NCBI RefSeq assembly: GCF_000310225.1
Contig: NZ_AMXF01000008.1
Location: 1 to 45,797, forward strand
DNA: 45,797 nt
Direction of reading: 5' to 3'
Source of the DNA: Thauera phenylacetica B4P
GTDB lineage: Bacteria; Pseudomonadota; Gammaproteobacteria; Burkholderiales; Rhodocyclaceae
The notes under the pieces are model-generated. The model saw only the letters and a list, made by a program, of their open reading frames with translations. It was not told the DNA's origin and did not search any database. This document shows positions 25,998 through 32,012 of the stretch, one piece after another; the stretch's first letter is position 1, and the number at the start of each line of letters is the position of its first letter. The translations under genes were made by a program, and so were the position numbers.

Positions 25998-26315
25998 TCA
26001 GTAATCGCTGTTGCGGTGAATGGCAGCCTTGGCTTCGGCCAGGCGGGTCTCGGCGCGGCCGATGGCGGCATAGACCTTCACGGCCTGCTGCGGCAGGCGG
26101 GCGGTGAGGCGCCACAGGCCGGTGTCCTCGTCCTTCTCGGCGACGCCGGCGGTGCGCAGGTTGTCGAGATCGCGCGTCATCACGCCGGGCGAGCAGCCCA
26201 CGGCCTTGGCCAGGGCGCCGGCGGCGTAGCCGTTGACCACGTCGCCGAAGAGCACCACGAGCAGGCGCAGCAGGCGCTGCTGCGCGGCGTTGGTGTAGTC
26301 GGTGTTGCGGCTCAT
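25998..26315 (-). CDS. Winged-helix early regulator (105 aa)
   Basis: MSRNTDYTNAAQQRLLRLLV, then AAGALAKAVGCSPGVMTRDL as recognition helix pair and EKDEDTGLWRLTARLPQQAV as the wing. The fold resembles IclR/MarR-type winged helices. It is ATGA-coupled to the gene upstream. It probably modulates early transcription or end-binding by the transposase. Target unknown. Confidence 0.72.
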   Translation of the reverse strand: MSRNTDYTNAAQQRLLRLLVVLFGDVVNGYAAGALAKAVGCSPGVMTRDLDNLRTAGVAEKDEDTGLWRLTARLPQQAVKVYAAIGRAETRLAEAKAAIHRNSDY

Positions 26316-26641
26316 GCGTCCCTCCGCGCGGCGGGGCTGTCGAAGAGGTGGCGCTCGCGCAGCACGTCCTGCAGGGCCTGCAGGGCGGCCTGGGTGGTGT
26401 CGCGCAGATCGATCACCTTCCCGAGCGCGTCAGCCACGCCGGCGGCGTCGAGCACGGCCTCGAGCGTCCAGCTGGTGGTGTTGACCATGGTCTGCTGGGC
26501 GCCGACCAGGTGGTGAGCGGTAAGCCAGTCGATGCGCCCGGCGCGCAGCAGGTCGGCGGCGATGCGGGCGTCCTGGAGGCAGGTCTGCATGCGCAGACGG
26601 GCCTGGTCGACAACGAGGTCGGCGGGGATGAAGGTGCTCAT
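26312..26641 (-). CDS. Small helical early protein (109 aa)
   Basis: MSTFIPADLVVDQARLRMQT...RERHLFDSPAARRDA, helical throughout, starting 2 nt after the HTH gene. The FIPADLVVDQARLRMQTCLQ opening is shared by hypothetical proteins of Mu-like early operons. Function unknown. Confidence 0.66.
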   Translation of the reverse strand: MSTFIPADLVVDQARLRMQTCLQDARIAADLLRAGRIDWLTAHHLVGAQQTMVNTTSWTLEAVLDAAGVADALGKVIDLRDTTQAALQALQDVLRERHLFDSPAARRDA

Positions 26642-26643
26642 GG

Positions 26644-27105
26644 TCAGAACTCCAGTTCGGGTTGGTCGGCCTTCTCGACGTTGGCGCGGTGCCAGGCGAG
26701 CGATTCAAGGCCGGTGGTGAGCCGCCCCAGGGTGCTGTCGCGGTCGAGCGAGCCGCGCAGGTAGTCGAGCAGCGCGCCGATGGCGTCATTGACGGTGGCC
26801 TGCAGGGCATGCACGTCCTCGGCGCTGGCGGTGCGCCCGGTGGGGATGGCGACCACCACCGCGCCCTCGCGGCTGGCGAGGTAGCGCACCACGTGGACGG
26901 CGCCTGTGAGGTGCTGCCAGGCGATGAGCGCGCGCACCGGCATCGTGTCGGTCTCGATCCACTTGTAGAGGGTGGCGGGCGTCGTACCGAGCAGCTCGGC
27001 CAGGCGCTCGACGTTGAGGCGGCGGTGCTTGAGCGCACTCAGCTTGTCCGCTTCGAACGCGGCGCGCAGCGAGCTGGGGACGGGGGAAGAATGGCGGCGG
27101 GTCAT
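26644..27105 (-). CDS. HTH early protein
   Basis: 153 residues from ATG 27105. The HTH is at residues 33-55 (VERLAELLGTTPATLYKWIE), followed by TMPVRALIAWQHLTGAVHVV and a helical C-terminus. The frame continues upstream to 27198 but coding bias starts at 27105. It is the first gene left of the antisense zinc-finger gene. Likely a DNA-binding regulator of the early operon. Confidence 0.72.
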   Translation of the reverse strand: MTRRHSSPVPSSLRAAFEADKLSALKHRRLNVERLAELLGTTPATLYKWIETDTMPVRALIAWQHLTGAVHVVRYLASREGAVVVAIPTGRTASAEDVHALQATVNDAIGALLDYLRGSLDRDSTLGRLTTGLESLAWHRANVEKADQPELEF

Positions 27106-27155
27106 TGGAAGGGCTCGATCGGGGGCGGGTCGAAACAAACAGGGGCTTGGAAGGG

Positions 27156-27183
27156 CTGAAACGCGGCTACGGCCGCCTAGAAT
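27156..27183 (+). promoter_or_regulatory. Promoter of zinc-finger moron 1
   Basis: CTGAAA (27156-27161), 16-nt spacer, TAGAAT (27178-27183), pointing right. The leader then carries GGGAG and CACGG before ATGGA. The promoter before the second zinc-ribbon gene (27821-27847) has the same order and nearly the same spacings. Confidence 0.45.
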
Positions 27184-27213
27184 TCGCCCATCGGTCACGA
27201 CGGGAGAACACGG

Positions 27214-27810
27214 TCATGGATATGCAATACCGCTGCCCTTTCTGTGGGCATGAGTTCCGGGTGCGGGTGCCGGGGGCACGGCCTGGAGCGGCAGCAGACG
27301 GATCGCGCGATTTGCCCCGGCGCGGCTGCCCGACGTGCGGGCGGGCAACGGCGCCGGCCGCGTGGCTGGATGCGCGGCTCGAATGCCCGGATGGGTACTG
27401 GCACGCCTTCTTCGAGCGATGGCCCCGGTGTCGGGTGGCGCCGATCTGCTCGGCTCACGACGCCTACGCAAAGGACTGTGAGCGCGGGGTGCTGATGCCG
27501 AAGTGCCTGGCGTCCATCCATCTGGAAACACAAACACTGCTGGCGGCGCTTCCGCCGGCTGCACAAAGACCAGCGCCCCCACCTGGGCAAAAGGCACGCG
27601 GTAGCGGCGGCCCTCGAATGTGATCGCGAGATCGGCACCCACGCGCCGCTGCTGGGGGACGAGCACGGCGCCACGGAGGGCAACCAGGTGGCCCGGCGTG
27701 CCGCCGACGGGATAGCGCTTGCCCTGCACCTGCACGGTGAGATCGGCGGCGATCCTGCGTTGCTGGCCTTCCCAGCCGGCGGGGAGATCGGGAATGAATA
27801 CGGTGAGCAT
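27214..27810 (-). CDS. Early protein with duplicated beta motif; C-terminus overprints zinc-finger gene
   Basis: The leftward frame starts MLTVFIPDLPAGWEGQQRRI. It contains two similar units, RRIAADLTVQVQGKRYPV and RRVGADLAITFEGRRYRV. Coding bias is good to about 27545, roughly 88 residues, then disappears, although no stop occurs until the TGA at 27214, which overlaps the ATG of the rightward zinc-finger gene. The last 110 residues are therefore antisense translation of that gene. An ATG at 27831 is an alternative start. Function unknown. Confidence 0.55.
   Translation of the reverse strand: MLTVFIPDLPAGWEGQQRRIAADLTVQVQGKRYPVGGTPGHLVALRGAVLVPQQRRVGADLAITFEGRRYRVPFAQVGALVFVQPAEAPPAVFVFPDGWTPGTSASAPRAHSPLRRRREPSRSAPPDTGAIARRRRASTHPGIRAAHPATRPAPLPARTSGSRAGANRAIRLLPLQAVPPAPAPGTHAHRKGSGIAYP
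27216..27623 (+). CDS. Zinc-finger moron 1, antisense in early operon
   Basis: 135 residues. MDMQYRCPFCGHEFRVRVPG and CPTCGRATAPAAW provide two CxxC knuckles about 30 residues apart. Further Cys residues (ECPDGYW, RCRVAPICSAHDAY, DCERGVLMPKC) suggest a second metal site. Third-position GC is high up to about 27555 and then falls where the frame overlaps the convergent gene. A GGGAG ribosome site and a TAGAAT promoter precede it. It is transcribed against the early operon. Function unknown; DNA/RNA-binding or Com-like roles are possible. Confidence 0.6.
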   Translation: MDMQYRCPFCGHEFRVRVPGARPGAAADGSRDLPRRGCPTCGRATAPAAWLDARLECPDGYWHAFFERWPRCRVAPICSAHDAYAKDCERGVLMPKCLASIHLETQTLLAALPPAAQRPAPPPGQKARGSGGPRM

Positions 27811-27820
27811 TTTTTCTGCC

Positions 27821-27847
27821 TTGAAAATCATTTGCCCGTCGTAGAAT
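27821..27847 (+). promoter_or_regulatory. Promoter of zinc-ribbon moron 2
   Basis: TTGAAA (27821-27826) and TAGAAT (27842-27847), each 5 of 6 to consensus, 15-nt spacer. GGGAG and CACGG then precede ATGGAC at 27878. Distance from -10 to ATG is about 30 nt, as for the promoter at 27156-27183. Confidence 0.45.
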
Positions 27848-27901
27848 CGAGGGCGCGATGAAGAAAGGGAGCCACGGATGGACGGGTCATAGATCGGCGG
27901 C

Positions 27902-28288
27902 TTGCTGCTACACGAGCGCGACCGCCAGAAAGCGGCGACCATCCACATCGAGTTCACGGAAAAGCTCATCGAAGCGCAGGCCCAGCTTTTGCAGGTGCTC
28001 GGTGCCGTCGCCGAGCAGCAGCGGCAGGTTCCCGTCCTTGAGCAGCGCATACGCGAGCTGGAGGCTGGCCGTGCCGAGAAAGAGCGTTATGAGCTGGCCG
28101 TACTGGGCGTCGGCGGGGAGTTCTTTGCGTATCGCCTGCGTCGCGCCGGAGAACTGCTGGAGCGCGCCGACGAGGTGCCCCACTTCGTCTGCCAGCCGTG
28201 CTTCGAGACGGGCAACAAGGTCGTGCTGTGCGGCAACGGGGACGGCTACTGGTGGTGCCCCGTGTGCAGGCATGGCGGGGGAAGCTGA
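27902..28288 (+). CDS. Zinc-ribbon coiled-coil protein, moron 2 (amber at codon 5 of upstream start)
   Basis: About 128 residues if started at TTG 27902. It opens with a helical, coiled-coil part (EFTEKLIEAQAQLLQVLGAV) and ends with a zinc ribbon, FVCQPCFETGNKVVLC...WWCPVC. The natural start looks to be ATG 27878, which has GGGAG 7 nt before it and is in the same frame, but its fifth codon (27890-27892) is TAG. So the gene is dead, re-initiates at a weak start, or is suppressed. Position-specific GC favours this strand over the antisense frame. It runs against the early operon. Similar coil-plus-ribbon proteins occur in other phages; function unknown. Confidence 0.6.
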   Translation: MLLHERDRQKAATIHIEFTEKLIEAQAQLLQVLGAVAEQQRQVPVLEQRIRELEAGRAEKERYELAVLGVGGEFFAYRLRRAGELLERADEVPHFVCQPCFETGNKVVLCGNGDGYWWCPVCRHGGGS

Positions 28289-28297
28289 ATGGGTGGT

Positions 28298-28322
28298 CAT
28301 GGCGGGCCTCATGCGGCGAGCA
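28298..28322. repeat. 25-bp direct repeat, copy 1 (rha end)
   Basis: 25 identical bases are shared with 28840-28864, ending in GCGGCGAGCA on the + strand. On the coding strand it encodes the final LLAA-stop of rha and an overlapping ATG-RPAM start. Confidence 0.7.
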
Positions 28323-28854
28323 AGCCGAGCCGGCGGGCGGCGCGGCGGTGGTAGGTGATGGCGGCGGGCGACTTGCCCAGGGGCGCGGCGATGTCGGCGC
28401 GGGAGTAGCCGGCCTCGGTGCACTCGACCACCGGGCGCAACATCGGACGCACTTGGTCGAGCGCGGCAGCGAAACGCTCGGTCTTGGCGCGCAGCTCGGC
28501 CTCAATGGCGTTGAAGGCCTGGAGGAAGGCGATCTGCCAGGCCATCGCCTCGGCGCCGGTGAAGCGCATGGCGAGGAAGGCGAAGCCGTCGTGCGTGAGG
28601 CGGTATTCGGGTTGAGGTTTGTTCTGCTCGTTGAGGTAGGAGGACGGCGCAAAATTGCGCCGTCCGAACTCCGGATCGGGCAGCGCGGCAAGCAGGTTAT
28701 TGATGGCCTTGAGCACATCCTTGTGCTGCTTGCCGAAGCGCTCGGCTACGGCGCGGGACGTGGTGAAGGGCTGGCCGTCGGTCGAGAGGAACAGCACCTC
28801 GCGGGCGGCGAGCGGGTTGGGCAGGTGGAGGGCGAGTTGCATGGCGGGCCTCAT
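28309..28854 (-). CDS. rha: Rha family regulatory protein
   Basis: 181 residues. The N-terminal part (FTTSRAVAERFGKQHKDVLK, then SSYLNEQNKPQPEYRLTHDG and FAFLAMRFTGAEAMAWQIAF) is the Rha/pRha domain, known from phages whose growth depends on IHF state. The C-terminal part has an HTH (YSRADIAAPLGKSPAAITYH). The start ATGA overlaps the Ner-like stop. An ATG at 28842 is an alternative. It probably regulates early phage genes. Confidence 0.88.
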   Translation of the reverse strand: MRPAMQLALHLPNPLAAREVLFLSTDGQPFTTSRAVAERFGKQHKDVLKAINNLLAALPDPEFGRRNFAPSSYLNEQNKPQPEYRLTHDGFAFLAMRFTGAEAMAWQIAFLQAFNAIEAELRAKTERFAAALDQVRPMLRPVVECTEAGYSRADIAAPLGKSPAAITYHRRAARRLGLLAA

Positions 28855-28864
28855 GCGGCGAGCA
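28840..28864. repeat. 25-bp direct repeat, copy 2 (ner/rha junction)
   Basis: Identical to 28298-28322. Here it covers the end of the Ner-like gene (LLAA-stop) and the start of rha (MRPAM). Confidence 0.7.
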
Positions 28865-29042
28865 GTTCGGACTGCTTGATGCCGGCACGCACAAGGATTT
28901 CGTGCGCGCGGCCGAAGTTGCCCTTCTCGACGCCGTTCAGCGCCCGATAGACGGCCTCGGGCGGAAAGCCGTTTTCTTCCGCCCACTGGCGGATGGTTTT
29001 GCCCTGCCGGCGCAGCAGGGCCTTGAATTGCGCGGTGGTCAT
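28851..29042 (-). CDS. Ner/Cro-like DNA-binding protein
   Basis: 63 residues, an HTH protein: KTIRQWAEENGFPPEAVYRA then LNGVEKGNFGRAHEILVRAG. It is the first leftward gene, facing the repressor across the early control region. In Mu, Ner occupies this place and shuts down early and repressor transcription. The fold resembles phage-associated Cro-type HTH proteins. Confidence 0.82.
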   Translation of the reverse strand: MTTAQFKALLRRQGKTIRQWAEENGFPPEAVYRALNGVEKGNFGRAHEILVRAGIKQSELLAA

Positions 29043-29115
29043 GATTGGCCTCGTGAGTGTGTTGAGGGGGGCAGCGTCCGGGATGCTTGGCGGCGAATTC
29101 GGCGCTGTTTGTGTG

Positions 29116-29148
29116 CTTATATTGTTGCACGAACGTGCAATGTGTCAA
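29116..29148 (-). promoter_or_regulatory. Early leftward promoter (PE)
   Basis: On the lower strand a perfect -35 TTGACA (29148-29143) is followed by AATATAAG, with TATAAG at 29121-29116. The spacer is 21 nt, longer than ideal. Repressor operator 1 fills this spacer, so repressor binding would block the polymerase. Confidence 0.5.
29125..29140. promoter_or_regulatory. Repressor operator 1
   Basis: TTGCACG-AA-CGTGCAA, a perfect 7-bp inverted repeat around AA. It agrees with operator 2 at 13 of 16 positions and lies 33 bp from it, about three helical turns. Confidence 0.55.
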
Positions 29149-29157
29149 CAGGAGAAA

Positions 29158-29173
29158 CTGCATGAACATGCAA
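29158..29173. promoter_or_regulatory. Repressor operator 2, overlapping the repressor start codon
   Basis: CTGCATG-AA-CATGCAA, with arms TGCATG/CATGCA. It covers the repressor ATG (29162), so bound repressor would also limit its own transcription. Confidence 0.5.
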
Positions 29174-29650
29174 TTTCATGAGCGCCTAGCTGAAGAGCGT
29201 GAAAGGCTGGGCTTGACGCAAGAGGAAATGGCGAAGGCCGGCGGCGTCGCGAAGCGGACCTACTGCAACTATGAAAACGGCGACAGGGAGCCCCCGTCGT
29301 CATTTTTGGGGAGGCTCAAAGAGGTCGGAGTCGACGTCGGATATCTACTGCTGGGGGTCCGCCAGTTCGATTCTTTGGGTATCGACGCCAGCGAAGAGCG
29401 CCTCTTGAGCCTCTACCGATCCCTCTCCGCGGAGGACAAGTTGGCACTTGAGGCCGTGGCGCTCATGTACTCGCAGCCCGATCTGGCTTCTGTCCTTGTG
29501 GAAGGCGCGAAGAAGATTGAGGCCCAACTTGGCGCGCTCAAGCCGTCGAACCAAGTCATCAATGCCCCAGTGACAAACGTCGCCGGCCGGGACGTGAAGC
29601 ACGTAACGCTGGGCAAGGTGAAGCAGGGAAAGAACGGAAAGATCGGATGA
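29162..29650 (+). CDS. CI-like phage repressor
   Basis: 162 residues from ATG 29162 (AGGAG 7 nt before). The HTH at residues 18-40 (LTQEEMAKAGGVAKRTYCNY) is Cro/CI type. There is no S24 peptidase Ser/Lys dyad, so RecA-triggered self-cleavage is unlikely. The C-terminal 33 residues contain NQVINAPVTNVAGRDVKHVT, a strand motif also found at the start of the next protein. It starts between the two operators and diverges from Ner. It maintains lysogeny by blocking the early promoter (inference). Confidence 0.82.
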   Translation: MNMQFHERLAEERERLGLTQEEMAKAGGVAKRTYCNYENGDREPPSSFLGRLKEVGVDVGYLLLGVRQFDSLGIDASEERLLSLYRSLSAEDKLALEAVALMYSQPDLASVLVEGAKKIEAQLGALKPSNQVINAPVTNVAGRDVKHVTLGKVKQGKNGKIG

Positions 29651-29832
29651 ATCAGGAGTTCAACGGCGCTGTGGGGCTGGCCGCCGGGCGCGACGTGATC
29701 GTGCTGCAGGTGCCCGGGCAACTGAGCGAAGACGAGTGTGAGCTGGTGCGCGCCTACCGCGCCGCACCGGACGAGGGGCGCCAGATGCTGCGCCAGGTGG
29801 CGCGGGCGATGGTCGAGGCGCATCGGAGGTAG
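29647..29832 (+). CDS. Small GRDV-motif protein (61 aa)
   Basis: Starts MNQEFNGAVGLAAGRDVIVL, aligning with the repressor C-terminus (N,Q,N,V,A,G,R,D,V conserved). The rest is a helical LSEDECELVRAYRAAPDEGR and RQMLRQVARAMVEAHRR. ATGA overlap with the repressor suggests coupling and matched expression. It could pair with the repressor through the shared strand. Confidence 0.65.
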   Translation: MNQEFNGAVGLAAGRDVIVLQVPGQLSEDECELVRAYRAAPDEGRQMLRQVARAMVEAHRR

Positions 29833-29834
29833 CG

Positions 29835-30884
29835 ATGCATTCGACCACTGCGTCGGCAGCCTGCTTAATGCCTGGGCAATGGGAACGGCTGCTGTTGGAG
29901 ACGGCGGATTTCCCGCGGCGGCTGAGTGTCAGCTATGCGTCCGACTTACGTCATCTCATACAAAGGCGCCTCGAGCACGAGCTGGCCTTGATGGGGCATC
30001 AGGTACGACCGGCACCGTCTAGGCTGCTACGCAAGAACGCGACGATATTCAGTTTCGCGCCGTTCACTGACCCGAACGGGAATGTGCATGACGCGGAGTT
30101 TTGCTTTCGCTACGGGACCGACGATTACTCGTTCAGCTCGCTGAACTACCGCTACGACTATGGATCGTGCAGGCATCCGGCGCGGTTCGTCGCCGTCCCA
30201 CCGCTGTTGCTTGGCAATTTCGGTCTTGTCATTTCAAGTGCAACATCCCCTTCGATTGTTCACCCACCGCCGGAGATCACCCTGGCAGGAATAGCCGAGG
30301 TCAAAAGCGGTGCGACGGGCCGTGTCATCGTTTGGCTCGGCGCCCGCTACAACGCGCAGCGCTGCTGTTCCTGGGTCGTTTCCGAACTAGAGGGGATTGA
30401 ACTTGACGATCCGATAGCAGGCCCAGACAAGCCGCTCACGTATGTCTACGCGAGCGAATTTTCCCGGCAGTTTGCAGGCGCGCGCCATGCCCTCTCCGAG
30501 GAAGACGAGCGGGAATTACGCCAGCGGATGGGGTATCCAGAAAAGGGCAAGCCGATCCGAGAGCAGATCCTCTACGAATCGGTGTGCGCGATATTTGGGG
30601 GTGCTAACGTGACTCGCCGTTATCGAGGACGCGAGTTGCTGGGACTCGAGATCGACGTATGGGTGCCCGCTTTGCAACTGGGCTTCGAGTACCAGGGGCA
30701 ACAACACGATGACCGGCTGCCTCACTGGCAAACAGAGGACGACTTCAACAACCAGAAGCATCGAGACGCAAGGAAGGTGGCGCTGGCAAGGCGACTCGGC
30801 ATCAGGCTGCTTCACGTCGGACCGCGTGATGAACTCCACCGCGAAGCGATTTTGATCAAACTGAGGCGCCTCGGCCTGATATAG
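29835..30884 (+). CDS. PD-(D/E)XK-like nuclease-domain protein in the immunity region
   Basis: 349 residues. The last 85 have the pattern of restriction-endonuclease-like folds: GLEIDVWVPALQLGFEYQGQ (Asp274, Glu285, Gln287), HxD, then NQKHRDARKVALARRLGI and a final strand RLLHVG. The N-terminal 230 residues are unfamiliar (YGTDDYSFSSLNYRYDYGSC). GGAGG precedes ATG 29835. Lower GC than the late genes. Sitting just after the repressor, it is probably made in the lysogen. An anti-phage or DNA-processing role is inference. Confidence 0.68.
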   Translation: MHSTTASAACLMPGQWERLLLETADFPRRLSVSYASDLRHLIQRRLEHELALMGHQVRPAPSRLLRKNATIFSFAPFTDPNGNVHDAEFCFRYGTDDYSFSSLNYRYDYGSCRHPARFVAVPPLLLGNFGLVISSATSPSIVHPPPEITLAGIAEVKSGATGRVIVWLGARYNAQRCCSWVVSELEGIELDDPIAGPDKPLTYVYASEFSRQFAGARHALSEEDERELRQRMGYPEKGKPIREQILYESVCAIFGGANVTRRYRGRELLGLEIDVWVPALQLGFEYQGQQHDDRLPHWQTEDDFNNQKHRDARKVALARRLGIRLLHVGPRDELHREAILIKLRRLGLI

Positions 30885-31051
30885 GACGATCTCAGATAAG
30901 GTTGACGCATCGCTTTACGCCGCGCGGCCAGTAGCCCGGCAAGAGTATTCCTTGGTGACGTGTTCGAAGCTGTTACGGCGGACCGAATCTGCGTAACCTC
31001 CCGTACGAAGACCGCCAGCTGTCCGAGCTGACGCGCAAGGCGATTGAAAAA

Positions 31052-31267
31052 ATGGACTCCCGCAGCCTCGCCATCACCATCCTTGGAATCGCCGTCGTGG
31101 CCGGTTGCGTAGCGATCGGCAAGACATGGATTTCCGAACGCCAGGAGGCGAAGAAAGTCGATCAGACCGTCGAGCTTTCGAGGCAGGAGACCGAGCGGCT
31201 CAGGATCTTTTCGCAGGCTGTTCGGCGGCAGCCAGCCCTTGTCGAGCAAGAACTGACGCCCGACTGA
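31052..31267 (+). CDS. Single-TM coiled-coil protein (possibly 5'-damaged)
   Basis: 71 residues: MDSRSLAITILGIAVVAGCV (one membrane segment, residues 5-24), then a charged coil (ERQEAKKVDQTVELSRQETE). The same frame upstream reads NLPYEDRQLSELTRKAIEK back to a stop at 30956, with no start codon. A second frame beginning GTG 30960 reads VFEAVTADRI. The N-terminus was therefore probably lost by a frameshift near 30985. Function unknown. Confidence 0.5.
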   Translation: MDSRSLAITILGIAVVAGCVAIGKTWISERQEAKKVDQTVELSRQETERLRIFSQAVRRQPALVEQELTPD

Positions 31268-31329
31268 AGCGTCTCGGTGTTGAACGAGAGTTGGTGGAAA
31301 GCAGACAGATCCCCGTATAAGCTGAAGGC

Positions 31330-31926
31330 ATGAAGATCAAGCTCAACCCGGCGGGACGTGTTTCTCAAGCGAGCCTCATGCTGCTCGGGGCGCTCGCGGG
31401 GTGGGCTGTTTTTCTCTGGTCGCCTTATCACCTGATCGGGGCGGTTTCGAAGACGTCCGCTGTTTTCATCGGCACGGTGTGGGTGACGGTGATGGCCTTT
31501 GCCCTCAAAGTTGCGGATGTGACCGAGGCGCCGAACCTTTCGCCGGAAGAGCACAGGGAACTCGAGGCGAAGGCGCGCAAGGCCGTGAAGACCGTGTGGC
31601 TGTACGCCGCGGGCAATGTGCTGGCTGCGATCCTGGTCCTCGTGCCCTCGGTGCTTGTCGAGGGGAAGATGCCGGCCTATGCGTTCGCTGTCGCAATGGC
31701 GGGCGCTGCCGTGGGGTTTTCGACCCACTCGGTTTTGGCGCACGCGTATTGGCAGGAGGAGCTAAGGCGCTTCCGCTCCTCGCTCCGGGAGCGCGAGCGC
31801 GTCGCCAAGGCAGAAGAGGCACTTGCCGCGTCGATTAAGCACTCTGGAATCGGTGAAGATGTCCAGTGTCAGATTGCATCGAAGAACAGGTCTATCGGGT
31901 GGCCGGCGACTGGATCGAAGCATTGA
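31330..31926 (+). CDS. Four-TM membrane protein of the immunity region
   Basis: 198 residues. Hydrophobic segments lie at about 14-34, 39-60, 88-108 and 114-133, followed by a charged cytoplasmic coil (WQEELRRFRSSLRERERVAK). No transporter signature. The ribosome site is weak (GAAGG very close to ATG), and a TATAAG lies 14 nt upstream. The gene is less GC-rich than the late genes. A superinfection-exclusion role would fit the position, but is not shown. Confidence 0.6.
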   Translation: MKIKLNPAGRVSQASLMLLGALAGWAVFLWSPYHLIGAVSKTSAVFIGTVWVTVMAFALKVADVTEAPNLSPEEHRELEAKARKAVKTVWLYAAGNVLAAILVLVPSVLVEGKMPAYAFAVAMAGAAVGFSTHSVLAHAYWQEELRRFRSSLRERERVAKAEEALAASIKHSGIGEDVQCQIASKNRSIGWPATGSKH

Positions 31927-31944
31927 TCATGCTCTCCGGTCAGC

Positions 31945-31989
31945 ATTGAACCCCTTCATTTAGCCCCACCCCCACACGCCCTCGATCAT
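31945..31989 (+). promoter_or_regulatory. Late promoter site before endolysin (Mu Plys position)
   Basis: ATTGAACCCCTTCATT (31945-31960) differs from a perfect dyad at one base and is followed by TAGCCCCACC. A candidate -10, GATCAT, lies at 31984-31989. Same element and orientation to the downstream genes as at 17174 and 10115. Confidence 0.6.
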
Positions 31990-31997
31990 GAGGGCGT
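31976..31997 (+). terminator. Hairpin in the endolysin leader
   Basis: ACGCCCTC (31976-31983) and GAGGGCGT (31990-31997) form a perfect 8-bp stem with loop GATCAT, followed by TGTCATTTT. It could end transcription coming from the immunity genes. The loop coincides with the proposed -10 of the late promoter. Confidence 0.4.
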
Positions 31998-32012
31998 TGT
32001 CATTTTCAGGGG

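Noticed and set aside
27908-28312. Leftward ORF starting MRPAMTTHSASP, ATGA-coupled to rha
   Set aside because: First-position GC exceeds third-position GC in this frame, while the opposite frame has normal bias and a zinc ribbon. The MRPAM start is explained by the 25-bp direct repeat. Not fully excluded.
17185-29042. Mu Gam-like or Mom-like genes
   Set aside because: No ORF in the early region resembles Gam, and no modification gene is visible in the window.
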